A DNA stretch of 64,000 nt, taken from positions 1,691,001-1,755,000 of the forward strand of contig NZ_QYUL01000001.1 in NCBI RefSeq assembly GCF_003590795.1, given 5' to 3'. The notes beneath the pieces were generated by a model. The model worked only from the letters and a program-made list of their open reading frames with translations, was not told the origin of the DNA and made no database searches. Numbering within the stretch: position 1 is the stretch's first letter; each line of letters opens with the position of its first letter. This document shows positions 23,778 through 34,712 of this stretch, piece after piece. Made by a program: the position numbers and the translations under genes. The stretch comes from Azospirillum cavernae (GTDB lineage Bacteria; Pseudomonadota; Alphaproteobacteria; Azospirillales; Azospirillaceae).

Positions 23778-25640
23778 ATGGCCAACGACGTCACTCTCAC
23801 CGCCGCAATGCGCACCAACCTGCTGCAATTGCAGGGCACCCAGGAAAACATCAACAAGAAGCAGAACATCCTCTCGACCGGCAACAAGATCAATTCGGCT
23901 TTGGACGGTCCGACCGCCTTCTTCGCCGCGAAGGGCTTGACCCAGCGCGCGGGCGATCTGACCTCGCTGAAGGACGCGATGGGCCAGTCGATCAGCACCA
24001 TCAAGGCCGCCGACAAGGGCCTGACCTCCATTGACAGCATGATCGATCAGGCCAAGGGCCTGACGACCGCCGCTTACGCCGCTCTGGGCACCGACGCCGC
24101 GTCGGTCGCCACCCGCAAGGCGCTGGCCACCCAGTTCAACAATCTGAAGGACCAGATCGACAAGCTGGCGGGCGACAGCGGGTATCAAGGCAAGAACCTG
24201 ATCGGCGGCAACGGCCTGCGCATGGACAGCACCAGCTCCTCCCGCCAGGCGGTCAACACCATCCAGGGTGTGGAAAACGCCCGCGTCTCCAACGTGATCT
24301 CCGCCGACACCTACTCGATCCGCATCAAGGGCAAGGGCACGATCGAGGGCGCGGTCGGCGACATCGCCACCGCCGAAAACGCCCACGGCCTGACCGGCCT
24401 GAAGCTGTCGGGCAAAATGGCGACCACGCTGGGCAGCTTCTCCGACGTGCAGATCGAAGTGCGGGGCGCCAATGGCCGCGAACGCTCCTTCATCGTCACC
24501 GATGGCAAGGAAAGCCGCACGATCTCCTACTTCGACAACAACCAGACCATCGACACCAAGCTGACCCAGGCGGCGACCTCCACCACCGCCCAAGCGTCGC
24601 AGGTGACGATCGGCGGCACGATCGAAGCGGGCGACATCTTCTCGGTCACGGTCGAAGGTCAGACCTTCAGCTACACCGCGACCTCGTCGGACGTCGCCAT
24701 CGGCCAGACCTCCAAGGCGAACATCGCCTCGCAGCTCCAGGCCTCAATCAACAGCGCTCTGGCCTCCGGCGGGCGTCTGGCCGGCAAGGATCTGGCGTCC
24801 ACCTCCGTCGGCACGTCGGGCACCATCACCCTGACCGGCGCGACCACGACGGGCGTCGCCCGTGAAGTGACGCTGGCCGCCACCACGACCAACGCGCTGA
24901 CCAAGCACATCTCGGAAAGCTTCGCCTCGGGCACCGTGGTCTCCTTCACCGTGGACCGCACCTTGCTGGAAAACTCCAACAACTCGGGCAACGGCATCTC
25001 GGTCATCGAGAAGAAGGTCGATCTTCAGGTTCAAATCACCAACCTGAACGGCGCTCAGATGACACGCGACGGCATGAACAACCGTGGCGAAAGCAAGCTG
25101 GCCGATGGCGAACAGTCCTTCGCGTTTGACAGCGGCACCGTCCGCATGAAGATCGACCAACAGTCCATCCAACAGGCGGCCTCGGCCAACTGCTCGGCGA
25201 ACATCATCACCAAACAGGTGACGGACGCCAACACGTCGAACGATCTGACGGTGCAGTTGAACGAACGCAACACCAACACGATCAACGTGGTGGCGGTGAA
25301 CCTGACCTCCAGCGGTCAAGGGTTGCGGTTGGACGGGGCGCAGAACAACTGGACCGACCGTTCGGACATCGACAACGCGGTCGCCGGTCTGGACTACGCC
25401 AAGGCCACGGTCCGCTCGGCTTCGCAGCAGTTGTCGACCAACCTGAACGTCATCACCACCCGTGAAACCTTCACCAAGGAGTTCAGCGACGTCCTGACCG
25501 AAGGCGCCAGCAAGCTGACGCTGGCCGACCAGAACGAAGAAGGCGCCAGCCTGCTGATGCTGCAAACCCGCCAGCAGCTTGGCACCATCGCCTTGACCCT
25601 GGCCAACCAGTCGCAGCAGTCGATCCTGCGTCTGTTCTAA
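23778..25640 (+). CDS. Flagellin
   Basis: A 620-residue filament protein, longer than the common 280-500. The N-terminal D0/D1 helices (VTLTAAMRTNLLQLQGTQEN, LSTGNKINSALDGPTAFFAAKGL) and C-terminal D1/D0 helices (GASLLMLQTRQQLGTIALTL, ending RLF) are clear. The large middle (about 140-520), rich in Thr, Ser and Ala, forms the outer domains and may be glycosylated or variable. There is one internal Cys (ANCSANI), unusual for a filament protein. AAGGAGA precedes the ATG and a sigma-54-like promoter lies 88 bases upstream. No other flagellar gene is next to it. Confidence 0.96.
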   Translation: MANDVTLTAAMRTNLLQLQGTQENINKKQNILSTGNKINSALDGPTAFFAAKGLTQRAGDLTSLKDAMGQSISTIKAADKGLTSIDSMIDQAKGLTTAAYAALGTDAASVATRKALATQFNNLKDQIDKLAGDSGYQGKNLIGGNGLRMDSTSSSRQAVNTIQGVENARVSNVISADTYSIRIKGKGTIEGAVGDIATAENAHGLTGLKLSGKMATTLGSFSDVQIEVRGANGRERSFIVTDGKESRTISYFDNNQTIDTKLTQAATSTTAQASQVTIGGTIEAGDIFSVTVEGQTFSYTATSSDVAIGQTSKANIASQLQASINSALASGGRLAGKDLASTSVGTSGTITLTGATTTGVAREVTLAATTTNALTKHISESFASGTVVSFTVDRTLLENSNNSGNGISVIEKKVDLQVQITNLNGAQMTRDGMNNRGESKLADGEQSFAFDSGTVRMKIDQQSIQQAASANCSANIITKQVTDANTSNDLTVQLNERNTNTINVVAVNLTSSGQGLRLDGAQNNWTDRSDIDNAVAGLDYAKATVRSASQQLSTNLNVITTRETFTKEFSDVLTEGASKLTLADQNEEGASLLMLQTRQQLGTIALTLANQSQQSILRLF

Positions 25641-25678
25641 GACGGGGGTCTCCCCCAGGCCAACGTGCCGCGTCGATG

Positions 25679-25700
25679 GGCGCCCCGAACGGGGCGCCCA
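25679..25700 (+). terminator. Hairpin after the flagellin gene
   Basis: A perfect stem GGGCGCCCCG / CGGGGCGCCC with a very short loop lies 38 bases after the stop. No T run follows, so it may act in both directions between this gene and the convergent S10 peptidase. Confidence 0.6.
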
Positions 25701-25739
25701 CTCGCGTTTGGGAGCAGGCGCGTTTGGGGGGAAGTATTT

Positions 25740-27314
25740 TCAGCGCGGGGACGCCGCGCGCAAAGCGTCTTCGATCAAGGCGCGGGCGTCGGCGGCCAGA
25801 GCGGCCCGACCCGTGGCCCGCGTGTACATCATGTGCCCACCCTCATGCACGCTCACCCGCACGCGGTCGCGCTCCTGCGGCGGCAACTCCAAACGCGCGG
25901 CGATCCAGCGCGACGCCATGTAGGGGGTGATCAGATCCGTCCGGCCATGGGCGATCAACACGCGCAGCGACGGCTGCAAGGTCAGCGCGGTCTGCAACGA
26001 ATCGGTTGCGTTGGGCGCGGACATGCGCGGCCACTCCCACCCCCGGTTTACCCGGTCGCTCAACAGCCGATAGGCAAGATCGCCGCGCACGCCCAAGGAC
26101 TCCGCCGCGTAACCGGCAAAGGCGGTGGTGTAGGTGGACACCGTCCCCTTCAGAAACGGATCGAACGGCAAACGGGCGGCGCCCGGATCGGGATCCGCCG
26201 CCGTGAAGGTTCCGTCATAGATGCTCAACACCCGACCATCGGCGCGCAGCAACTCGCGGGTGAACAGCCCCATCGGCACCCGTCCGCGCTGGCGGACCAC
26301 CAGATCGACCGGCAGCCCGACCACATCGGCCACTTGGGTGAAAAAGCCCTGCGCTTGGTCGAGGCGTCCATAATCCAGTCCGGCCAATCCGGTCAAATAA
26401 CCACTCATGGCGAACTCCTCGGCCTTCCGCGCCGCCTGTTCGGGCGTTCCCGGCGCCCGACCAAAGGCCGCCGCCGTCGCCGCCATCGCAGGCAGCTTGA
26501 AGGTGGTCGCCAGCAAGCCATCCTCGTCGATGGACGCGAAATCGACCACCGGCGACACCAGGATCAAGCCGTTGACGGCCAGACCGGTGTTCTGAATCAA
26601 CTCGTCGGCCATCTTGACGATGCGAAAGCCGCCATAGCTCTCCCCCGCCAGGAAGGTTGGCGAGGACCAGCGCTCGTTCCGAGTCAGCCAGAGCCGGACC
26701 ACCTCCGCCATCGCCTTGGCGTCGCCCTCGACCGACCAGAAGCGCTTTTCCCCATCGCCGTCGGTCTTCGTCGCGCGGCTGTAGCCAGTGCCGACCGGAT
26801 CGACGAACACCAGATCGGTGAAGGCCAACCAGGTATCGGGGTTGTCGATCAACCGCGCGGGTGGCCCCGCCAACGCGCCGTCCGCCGCGAACGTCACCAC
26901 CCGTGGCCCCGCCGCGCCCAAATGCATATAAGCTGACGCCGCTCCCGGACCGCCGTTGAAAACAAAGGTCACGGGACGGGGCGGCTGAGACGCCCCGCTT
27001 TGCTCCGCCCGATAGGAGACGGTGAAGATCCGCGCCGCCAGCTCCTCTTTCGGGCCGTCGCGCAGCGGCAGAAACTCCGCTGTGGCGCTGTAGGCCAAGG
27101 GACCGGCGGCCAATGGCACGATGTGCTGCGTGACCCGACGCTGCGCGTCGAAGGTTGGCTCTCGTTGGGACTCGGTCGTTGGCCCCTCCGCCTTGTCCGG
27201 GCGGTCCTGCGCCCATCCGGGATTGGCCATCAGCCCCCCAATCAGAGCCGCCCCCAGCGCCACCGGCAACGGGACGGAGAACAGCGCGAGCGCGCGATGG
27301 GAAAGCGGCGGCAT
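25740..27314 (-). CDS. S10 family serine carboxypeptidase-like protein, secreted
   Basis: A 524-residue alpha/beta hydrolase with an N-terminal signal peptide (hydrophobic 10-32, cleavage after GWAQ). The catalytic triad is readable: Ser226 in GESYGG, Asp460 in HGRTD and His494 in EGGHMMY. An oxyanion segment FNGGPGAASAYMHLGAAGP precedes it, as in the family. It should cut residues from the C-termini of peptides in the periplasm, optimum usually at low pH. The ATG at 27314 fits the leader; a frame continuing to 27758 has no leader-like sequence. It is divergent from the chemoreceptor gene. Confidence 0.9.
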   Translation of the reverse strand: MPPLSHRALALFSVPLPVALGAALIGGLMANPGWAQDRPDKAEGPTTESQREPTFDAQRRVTQHIVPLAAGPLAYSATAEFLPLRDGPKEELAARIFTVSYRAEQSGASQPPRPVTFVFNGGPGAASAYMHLGAAGPRVVTFAADGALAGPPARLIDNPDTWLAFTDLVFVDPVGTGYSRATKTDGDGEKRFWSVEGDAKAMAEVVRLWLTRNERWSSPTFLAGESYGGFRIVKMADELIQNTGLAVNGLILVSPVVDFASIDEDGLLATTFKLPAMAATAAAFGRAPGTPEQAARKAEEFAMSGYLTGLAGLDYGRLDQAQGFFTQVADVVGLPVDLVVRQRGRVPMGLFTRELLRADGRVLSIYDGTFTAADPDPGAARLPFDPFLKGTVSTYTTAFAGYAAESLGVRGDLAYRLLSDRVNRGWEWPRMSAPNATDSLQTALTLQPSLRVLIAHGRTDLITPYMASRWIAARLELPPQERDRVRVSVHEGGHMMYTRATGRAALAADARALIEDALRAASPR

Positions 27315-27433
27315 GGCGACCCCTTGATTTGAAACACTGCGCCGACATATTGCGACGACAGGGAGCGGGCGCAACGGACGCTCAGCGCCCATCCTCGCCG
27401 TTACGCACGAAATTTGGTTGCATCCCATGCGGA

Positions 27434-27461
27434 TAAACAATTCGTAGCACTTTTCCGATAC
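27434..27461 (+). promoter_or_regulatory. Possible sigma-28 (FliA) promoter of the chemoreceptor gene
   Basis: TAAA-N16-TCCGATAC resembles the flagellar class 3 consensus TAAA-N15-GCCGATAA. It lies 35 bases before the ATG of the chemoreceptor, a sensible place. Confidence 0.4.
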
Positions 27462-27495
27462 TGTCCCGCCAATCTCTCTTACCGGGAAAGACATC

Positions 27496-29202
27496 ATGGC
27501 CTCCCTCCTGCACGCCCCCATCCGCGCGCGCCTGTTTCTGGGTTTCGGCGTCGTTTTGCTGCTTTTGGTGAGCCTGACGGTGGTCGGCGTCAACGAAGTG
27601 CGGAAAATCGAGACCGACCTCTCCGTCATCAACGACGTGAACAGCGTCAAACAGCGCCACGCCATCAATTTCCGGGGCAGCGTCCATGACCGCGCCATCG
27701 CGCTGCGCGACGTGGTGCTGGTTCCGGATTCGATTCTGCCGACGGTTCTCGGCGACATTGATCGACTGACCAGCTTTTATGCCGATTCGGCGCGGCAGCT
27801 CGACGCGCTGGTCGCCACGATGGTCAACACCATCAGCGCCGAAGAGCGGACGATGATCGCGGCGATCAAGGAGACCGAGACCCGGACCTTGCCCCTGGTC
27901 AAGAAGGTGATCGACGCCCGCAAGGCCGGCAATGTGCCGCAAGCGCAGGAAACCCTGCTGGTCGACGCCCGCCTGGCGCTCAACGAATGGCTGACCCGCA
28001 TCAACGCCTTCATTGATTTGCAGGAAAAGAAGAACAACGTCCTGGCGGCTCATGCCAGCAACCTTGCCCACGGCTTCCAAACGCTGATGGTCACGCTGTG
28101 CGGCGTCGCCCTGCTGCTGGCCGTCGGCTTCGCTCTGTGGACGCTGGGGGCGCTGCGTCCGCTGCGCCGCCTGACCGACAGCACCTTGAAGCTGGCCAAG
28201 GGCGATTTGAGCGCCGAAGTGCCGCAGGCCAACGGCAGCGACGAGATCGCGCAGATCACCGGCGCGGTCGAAATTCTGCGGACCAACGCGGTGGAGGCCG
28301 ACGCCTACCGCCGCCGTCAGGCCGACAACGAGCACGCCGCCGAAGCCAAGAAACAGGCGGAGATGAACGCGCTGGCCGACCGCTTTGAAAGCCAGGTCAA
28401 GGGCGTGGTCAACAGCGTGGCGTCGTCGTCGGACGAGGTGCGGACGCTGGCCCGCGCGCTGAGCACCACGGCGGAGCAGACCGAAAGCAAGGCGACCACC
28501 GTCGCCGCCGCGTCGGAACAGGCGTCGGTCAACGTCCAGACCGTAGCCGCCGCCGCCGAGGAACTGGCCGCGTCGATTTCCGAAATCGGTCGCCAGATCG
28601 GCGAAAGCACGCGCAAGGCCAAGCAGGCCGCCGATCAGGCCGACGGCACCAACCGCATCGTCGATGGCCTGTCGTCCAAGGCCAACCAGATCGGCGACGT
28701 CGTCAATCTGATTTCCAGCATCGCCGGTCAAACCAACCTGTTGGCGCTGAACGCCACCATCGAAGCCGCCCGCGCCGGAGAGGCTGGCAAGGGCTTCGCC
28801 GTCGTCGCCAGCGAGGTGAAGTCTCTGGCCAACCAGACCGCCAAGGCGACCGACGACATTTCCCAGCAGATCAACGAAATCCAGGCGGCGACCGCCGACG
28901 CGGTGGCGGCGATCAAGAGCATCGCCACCACGATTGGCGAGGTGAACAGCATCGTCGGCACCATCGCCGAGGCGGTGGACGGCCAGAACGCCGCCACCAT
29001 GGAAATCGCCCGCAACGTTCAACAAGCCTCGGCGGGGACCAACGAGGTGTCCTCCTCGATCAACGGCGTGCTGCACGCGGCGGCGGAAACCGGCAGCGGA
29101 GCCAGCCGCCTGCTCACCTCCTCGGGCGAACTGTCCAAGCAGGCCGAACTGCTGCGGACGCAGGTGGACCGCTTCCTGTCCAGCGTGCGCAGCGGAAGCT
29201 GA
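27496..29202 (+). CDS. Methyl-accepting chemotaxis protein
   Basis: A 568-residue transmembrane chemoreceptor. Layout: TM1 at about 10-33, a periplasmic four-helix bundle sensor at about 34-190, TM2 at about 195-215, HAMP at about 216-270 and the cytoplasmic signalling domain to the end. The hairpin tip that binds CheA and CheW is conserved ([20 protein letters not shown]). The ligand cannot be read from sequence. A sigma-28-like promoter lies upstream and a strong hairpin follows. A bacteriohemerythrin gene comes next, which may link it to oxygen. Confidence 0.95.
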   Translation: MASLLHAPIRARLFLGFGVVLLLLVSLTVVGVNEVRKIETDLSVINDVNSVKQRHAINFRGSVHDRAIALRDVVLVPDSILPTVLGDIDRLTSFYADSARQLDALVATMVNTISAEERTMIAAIKETETRTLPLVKKVIDARKAGNVPQAQETLLVDARLALNEWLTRINAFIDLQEKKNNVLAAHASNLAHGFQTLMVTLCGVALLLAVGFALWTLGALRPLRRLTDSTLKLAKGDLSAEVPQANGSDEIAQITGAVEILRTNAVEADAYRRRQADNEHAAEAKKQAEMNALADRFESQVKGVVNSVASSSDEVRTLARALSTTAEQTESKATTVAAASEQASVNVQTVAAAAEELAASISEIGRQIGESTRKAKQAADQADGTNRIVDGLSSKANQIGDVVNLISSIAGQTNLLALNATIEAARAGEAGKGFAVVASEVKSLANQTAKATDDISQQINEIQAATADAVAAIKSIATTIGEVNSIVGTIAEAVDGQNAATMEIARNVQQASAGTNEVSSSINGVLHAAAETGSGASRLLTSSGELSKQAELLRTQVDRFLSSVRSGS

Positions 29203-29221
29203 ATCAGCAGCGTCTAATAAC

Positions 29222-29249
29222 CGGAGGAGGACGGAACAGTCCTCCTCCG
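29222..29249 (+). terminator. Hairpin after the chemoreceptor gene
   Basis: An 11-base perfect stem CGGAGGAGGAC / GTCCTCCTCCG with a six-base loop, 20 bases after the stop. No T run follows. Confidence 0.6.
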
Positions 29250-29364
29250 ACCTAGCCCGCGTCAAAACGTAGCAAAAACCTCCAACACCACAAGTCGGGC
29301 TTGATGCGTTGAGTTCAGCCAACTAGAGGGTGGCCTTCACCCTCGCAAGGAAGCCCAACTCGCC

Positions 29365-29874
29365 ATGACGTGCGACAGCGTTGATTATGGATCTTTGGTG
29401 TGGAGCGACGATCTGATCCTGGGCATCGACCAGATCGACGAGCAGCACCGCAAATGGATCGCCCTGGTCCAGGCCTACCAAAGCGCCGTCGTCGATGGCG
29501 GCTCCGCCGAGGAAATCCAACGCACGCTGACCGCCGCCGTCGCCTACACCGAAAGCCATTTCGACGATGAGCAGGCGGTGATGGAAGAGGCCGGATACCC
29601 CTTCATCGACGACCATCTCGACCAGCACCGGCTGGCCTGGCGGCGGGTCAACGGGTTCACCGCCGGCTCTCCGACAGAGGATGGCGAGGAAACCAACGAT
29701 CTGCGCGACAGCCTCGCCGATTTCCTGCCGCAATGGCTGATGCTGCACATCAACACCGCCGACCGCCAGTTCGCCCGCTGGTACCGCAGCCGAAGCGACT
29801 CGGCGCAAGCCACGGCCCCTTGCGCCCCCGCCGCCATCGACGATGGCCGGGTGTTCGCCGACATTCCGCTGTAA
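29365..29874 (+). CDS. Bacteriohemerythrin
   Basis: A 169-residue di-iron, oxygen-binding protein. The iron ligands are seen in order: His in LVWSDDLILGIDQIDEQH (two-sided with the preceding Asp), HFDDEQ, HLDQH and HINTAD, matching H..HxxxE..HxxxH..HxxxxD. It probably binds O2 for storage, delivery or sensing. The C-terminal 30 residues beyond the bundle are not conserved. AAGGA precedes the ATG. Being just downstream of a chemoreceptor, it may take part in aerotaxis, but the intervening hairpin suggests separate transcription. Confidence 0.93.
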   Translation: MTCDSVDYGSLVWSDDLILGIDQIDEQHRKWIALVQAYQSAVVDGGSAEEIQRTLTAAVAYTESHFDDEQAVMEEAGYPFIDDHLDQHRLAWRRVNGFTAGSPTEDGEETNDLRDSLADFLPQWLMLHINTADRQFARWYRSRSDSAQATAPCAPAAIDDGRVFADIPL

Positions 29875-29888
29875 GCGCCAGCCGCAAG

Positions 29889-29928
29889 CCCCCTCCCCGA
29901 CCCTCCCCCGCGTTGCGGGAGAGGGGGA
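29889..29928. repeat. GC-rich palindromic repeat, family 1 (single copy)
   Basis: CCCCCTCCCCGACCCTCCCC with stem CCCTCCCCCGC / GCGGGAGAGGG. It sits between the convergent ends of the hemerythrin gene and pgi, where it may serve as terminator for both. Confidence 0.75.
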
Positions 29929-29938
29929 CATGGGTTGC

Positions 29939-31738
<1,800 letters not shown>

Positions 31739-33211
31739 CTACCGGATGTCCTCAATGGTCCGGGTCGGCGTCACCCCGTCGGGGCGGCCAACCAGCACGG
31801 TCAGCAGCCGGGCCGGATCCAGCAGGCGCTTGGCCACCCGCCGCACGTCGTCCGCCGTCACCGCGTTGATGAAGCGGTCGCGCTGGTCGAGATAGTCGAT
31901 GCCCAGCCGGTCGCGCCGCACCTGCAACAGCGTCTTGGCGATCGACGGCGTCGATCCCAGTTGCAGCGGGAAGGATCCCGTCAGATAGGTCTTGGCGTCG
32001 GCCAACTCCTGATCGCTGACGCCGTCGGCGGCCATGCGCGCCCATTCCGCCCGCATGATCTCCAACGCCTGCCCGGCCTTGGCGTTGACGGTGGAGCCGC
32101 CCGCGATCACCAGCGCCGTGCGGTCCATCGGCACGAGGTAGCTGTAGACGCCATAGCTGAGGCCCCGTTTCTCCCGCACCTCCTCCATCAGGCGGGAGCC
32201 GAAGCCGCTGCCGCCCAGCACGTAATTCATCACGGTGGCGGCGTACCAATCGGGATCGGCCCGCTTCACGCCGGGTTGGCCCATCAGAATGACCGTCTGC
32301 GCCGTCGGGCGCGGGGCGAGCAGCGTCTCGCCCAGCCCCTTGGGCGTCACCTCCGGCAAAGCCGTGACGCTGGCCGTGGCGGGCAAGCCGCCGAACAGCC
32401 GGTCGAGCGCCCGGCCCAGATCGTCGGGCGCGATGTCGCCCGCCGCCGTCACGACCAAACGGTCGCGCCCGAACTGGCTTTTGACGAAGGCGCGCAGATC
32501 GTCGGGGGCGATGCGCGGCAGGCTGTCGAGCGACCCGCGCACCTCGCCGCCATAGGGGTGGTCGGGATAGGCGGTGCTGTAGAAGAGCCGCCGGGCGACG
32601 TAATTGGGATCGCCCTGCTCCCGCTTCAGCCCGGCGAGCGTTCCGGCCCGCATCCGCTCCACCGCCTCGGCGTCAAAGCGCGGCTCGCTCATCGCCAACC
32701 GGGCAAGGTCAAAAGCCTCGTCGCGATGCTCCGTCAGCGTCCGCAGGGATCCGGTGAAGGCGTCGCGCCCGGCGTTGAAGCTCAAGGAAACGGCGCTGTC
32801 CTGCAAGCGGGTCTGGAAGGCTTGCGAATCGTATGGTCCGGCCCCCTCGTCCAGCGCGTGGGCGGCGAGATTCGCCAGCCCCTCCTTGCCCGCCGGGTCG
32901 TTGGCCCCCGCCCCCTCGAAGGCCCATTCCACGGCCAGGACGGGAACCTTGTGATCCTCCACCAGCCACGCCTCAATCCCGCCGGGGCTGACCACCTTTT
33001 TGATGTCGATGGCGTGGGCGGGGCCGACGAGCAGGTTGAGCGCCAGCGCGGCGGCCAGCAGAGTCCAAGCCCCTCTCCCCCCCGGGGAGAGGGTTCGGGT
33101 GAGGGGGACGCGCGGCGAGGAGCGTCCGGCAAACGGAACCCCCTCACCCCGGCCCTCTCCCCGGGGGGGAGAGGGGGACCGCTTTGAAAGCATCGACGTC
33201 ATCGCGCGCAT
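31739..33211 (-). CDS. M16 peptidase-like protein, inactive-type partner, with repeat inserted in signal peptide
   Basis: About 490 residues. The two M16 halves are recognisable, but the zinc motif HxxEH is absent (LANLAAHALDEGAG at its place), as in non-catalytic partners of the mitochondrial-processing-peptidase type. A later R/Y region (EKRGLSYGVYSY) is conserved. The leader is odd: MRAMTSMLSKR, then about 37 residues coded by a palindromic repeat pair (33070-33178), then a normal hydrophobic core TLLAAALALNLLVGPAHA. Export may still work because the core is intact. The start at 33211 lies two bases after the stop of the active partner, so translation is coupled. Confidence 0.85.
   Translation of the reverse strand: MRAMTSMLSKRSPSPPRGEGRGEGVPFAGRSSPRVPLTRTLSPGGRGAWTLLAAALALNLLVGPAHAIDIKKVVSPGGIEAWLVEDHKVPVLAVEWAFEGAGANDPAGKEGLANLAAHALDEGAGPYDSQAFQTRLQDSAVSLSFNAGRDAFTGSLRTLTEHRDEAFDLARLAMSEPRFDAEAVERMRAGTLAGLKREQGDPNYVARRLFYSTAYPDHPYGGEVRGSLDSLPRIAPDDLRAFVKSQFGRDRLVVTAAGDIAPDDLGRALDRLFGGLPATASVTALPEVTPKGLGETLLAPRPTAQTVILMGQPGVKRADPDWYAATVMNYVLGGSGFGSRLMEEVREKRGLSYGVYSYLVPMDRTALVIAGGSTVNAKAGQALEIMRAEWARMAADGVSDQELADAKTYLTGSFPLQLGSTPSIAKTLLQVRRDRLGIDYLDQRDRFINAVTADDVRRVAKRLLDPARLLTVLVGRPDGVTPTRTIEDIR
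33070..33178. repeat. Paired palindromic repeat, family 2, inside a signal-peptide coding region
   Basis: Left copy CCCCTCTCCCCCCCGGGGAG... and right copy CCCCCTCACCCCGGCCCTCT... are inverted relative to each other with arms of about 38 bases. Insertion kept the frame of the M16 gene open. It is related to the copy at 7801. Confidence 0.85.
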
Positions 33212-33213
33212 CC

Positions 33214-34620
33214 TCAACCGTCCTTTCCAACGGGCGGCAGCAGCACGCCGGTGACATGATTGGTTTTCCCCAACACCGCGCGGGCGGCGGCGTTGACCTG
33301 TTCGGCGGTGACGGCGTCGATGCGCACCGGCCAGCTTTCCACATCGTCCAGGCTCTGCCCGGTGGCGAGCGCCGCGCCCAAGGTTTGGGCCGGGCCGGTC
33401 AGGCTGTCGCGGGCGTAGGCGGCGGCGGCCAGCATCCGCTTGCGGGCGGTCGCCACCTCGTCGTCCGTCACGCCCTGGTCCAGCAGCTTGCGGATTTCCC
33501 CCCACAGGGCATCCTCCAGCCGATCCATCGGCACCCCGGCGGCGGGGGTGGCGCCGGTGTTCAGCGTGCCCATGTCCCAGGCGTTCGGGTTGTAGCCAAG
33601 CCACGCCGAAGTGGCGAGCTTCCGCTCCACCACCAGTTCCCGGTACAGGCGGGAGGTGGAGCCGCCGCTCATGATCTCGGCCAGAACCTGCAAAGCGTAG
33701 ACGTGATGGCCGGGATCGACGCGGTGGGACGGGGCCACCCAACTGCGGTGAATCCAGGGCTGCCGCACCTCGGGATCGCGCAGGGTGACGCGGCGTTCGG
33801 CGGCCATCGGCGGTTCGCTCACGCGGCGGCGCTCCGGCACCGGACGGGCGGCGACCGCGCCATAGGTGCGCTCGGCCAGCGGTTTCAGCTCAGCGGCGGA
33901 CACGTCGCCCGACACCACCAGGATGGCGTTGTTCGGCGCGTACCAGGTCTTGTAAAAGCGTTCGGCGTCGGCGCGGGTCAGCGTCGCCATCTCCTGCGGC
34001 CAACCGATCACCGGCGTGCCGTAGGGGTGGTGAACGAACAGGGTGGCGTTGACAAGCTCGCTCATCCGGTCGGTCGGCTTGTTTTCCACCCGCTGGCGGC
34101 GTTCCTCAATGATGACGTCGCGCTCGGGATCGACCAGCGCGTCGGTCAACCGCAGATTCGCCATGCGGTCGGCCTCCATCGTCATCACCAGCTCCAGCCG
34201 GTCGCGCGCCACATTCTGGTGATAGGCGGTGTAGTCGTAGGAGGTGAAGGCGTTGTCGCGCCCGCCATTCTTGGCGACGATCCGGCTGAAGGCGCCGGGC
34301 GCCACCTGATCGGTGCCCTTGAACATCAGATGTTCCAGAAAATGGGCGATGCCCGACACCCCGCGCTCTTCGTCGGCGGCCCCCACCTTGTACCACACCA
34401 TGTGGGTGACGACGGGCACCCGGCGGTTGGGAATGACCACCACCTGCATGCCGTTGGCCAGCGTGAAGCTTTCCGGGAAAAACACCCCCTTCTCAGCGGC
34501 CAGGGCGGGCGATGGAGTCAACAGCGTCAAAGGCGCCGACAGGGCGAGCGCCGCAGCGGCGAACAGGCTCGCTGCGGCAAAACGCCGAATCGGGCGACGG
34601 AGCGAAACGACGGCGGGCAT
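33214..34620 (-). CDS. M16 family zinc metallopeptidase, active-type partner
   Basis: A 468-residue peptidase with a signal peptide (Ala-rich, cleavage near PALAAE, residue 42). The inverted zinc motif is His93-Phe-Leu-Glu-His97 (HFLEH), with the third ligand Glu in VIIEERRQRVENKP about 75 residues later. These enzymes degrade peptides or process proteins in the periplasm. It is the first of two M16 genes; the second lacks the zinc motif and follows after two bases, so a heterodimer is likely. Confidence 0.93.
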   Translation of the reverse strand: MPAVVSLRRPIRRFAAASLFAAAALALSAPLTLLTPSPALAAEKGVFFPESFTLANGMQVVVIPNRRVPVVTHMVWYKVGAADEERGVSGIAHFLEHLMFKGTDQVAPGAFSRIVAKNGGRDNAFTSYDYTAYHQNVARDRLELVMTMEADRMANLRLTDALVDPERDVIIEERRQRVENKPTDRMSELVNATLFVHHPYGTPVIGWPQEMATLTRADAERFYKTWYAPNNAILVVSGDVSAAELKPLAERTYGAVAARPVPERRRVSEPPMAAERRVTLRDPEVRQPWIHRSWVAPSHRVDPGHHVYALQVLAEIMSGGSTSRLYRELVVERKLATSAWLGYNPNAWDMGTLNTGATPAAGVPMDRLEDALWGEIRKLLDQGVTDDEVATARKRMLAAAAYARDSLTGPAQTLGAALATGQSLDDVESWPVRIDAVTAEQVNAAARAVLGKTNHVTGVLLPPVGKDG

Positions 34621-34650
34621 GAAGGCTCCCGAACAGAGAGGCGTAAGCCA

Positions 34651-34689
34651 AAAATGAAAAGGGCGCCTTTCCGTATGGAAAGACGCCCT
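34651..34689 (-). terminator. Rho-independent terminator after the DUF3035 gene
   Basis: On the minus strand a stem AGGGCG-TCTTTCC / GGAAAG-GCGCCCT with a four-base loop is followed by TTTTCATTTTT. It lies 24 bases past the stop of the lipoprotein gene and before the M16 start. Confidence 0.85.
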
Positions 34690-34712
34690 CCGAAACTGGT
34701 GCGGCGAACCGC

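Noticed and set aside
33212..33742. Upstream extension of the second M16 gene
   Set aside because: It overlaps the first M16 gene in another frame and is Arg-rich; the leader begins at 33211.
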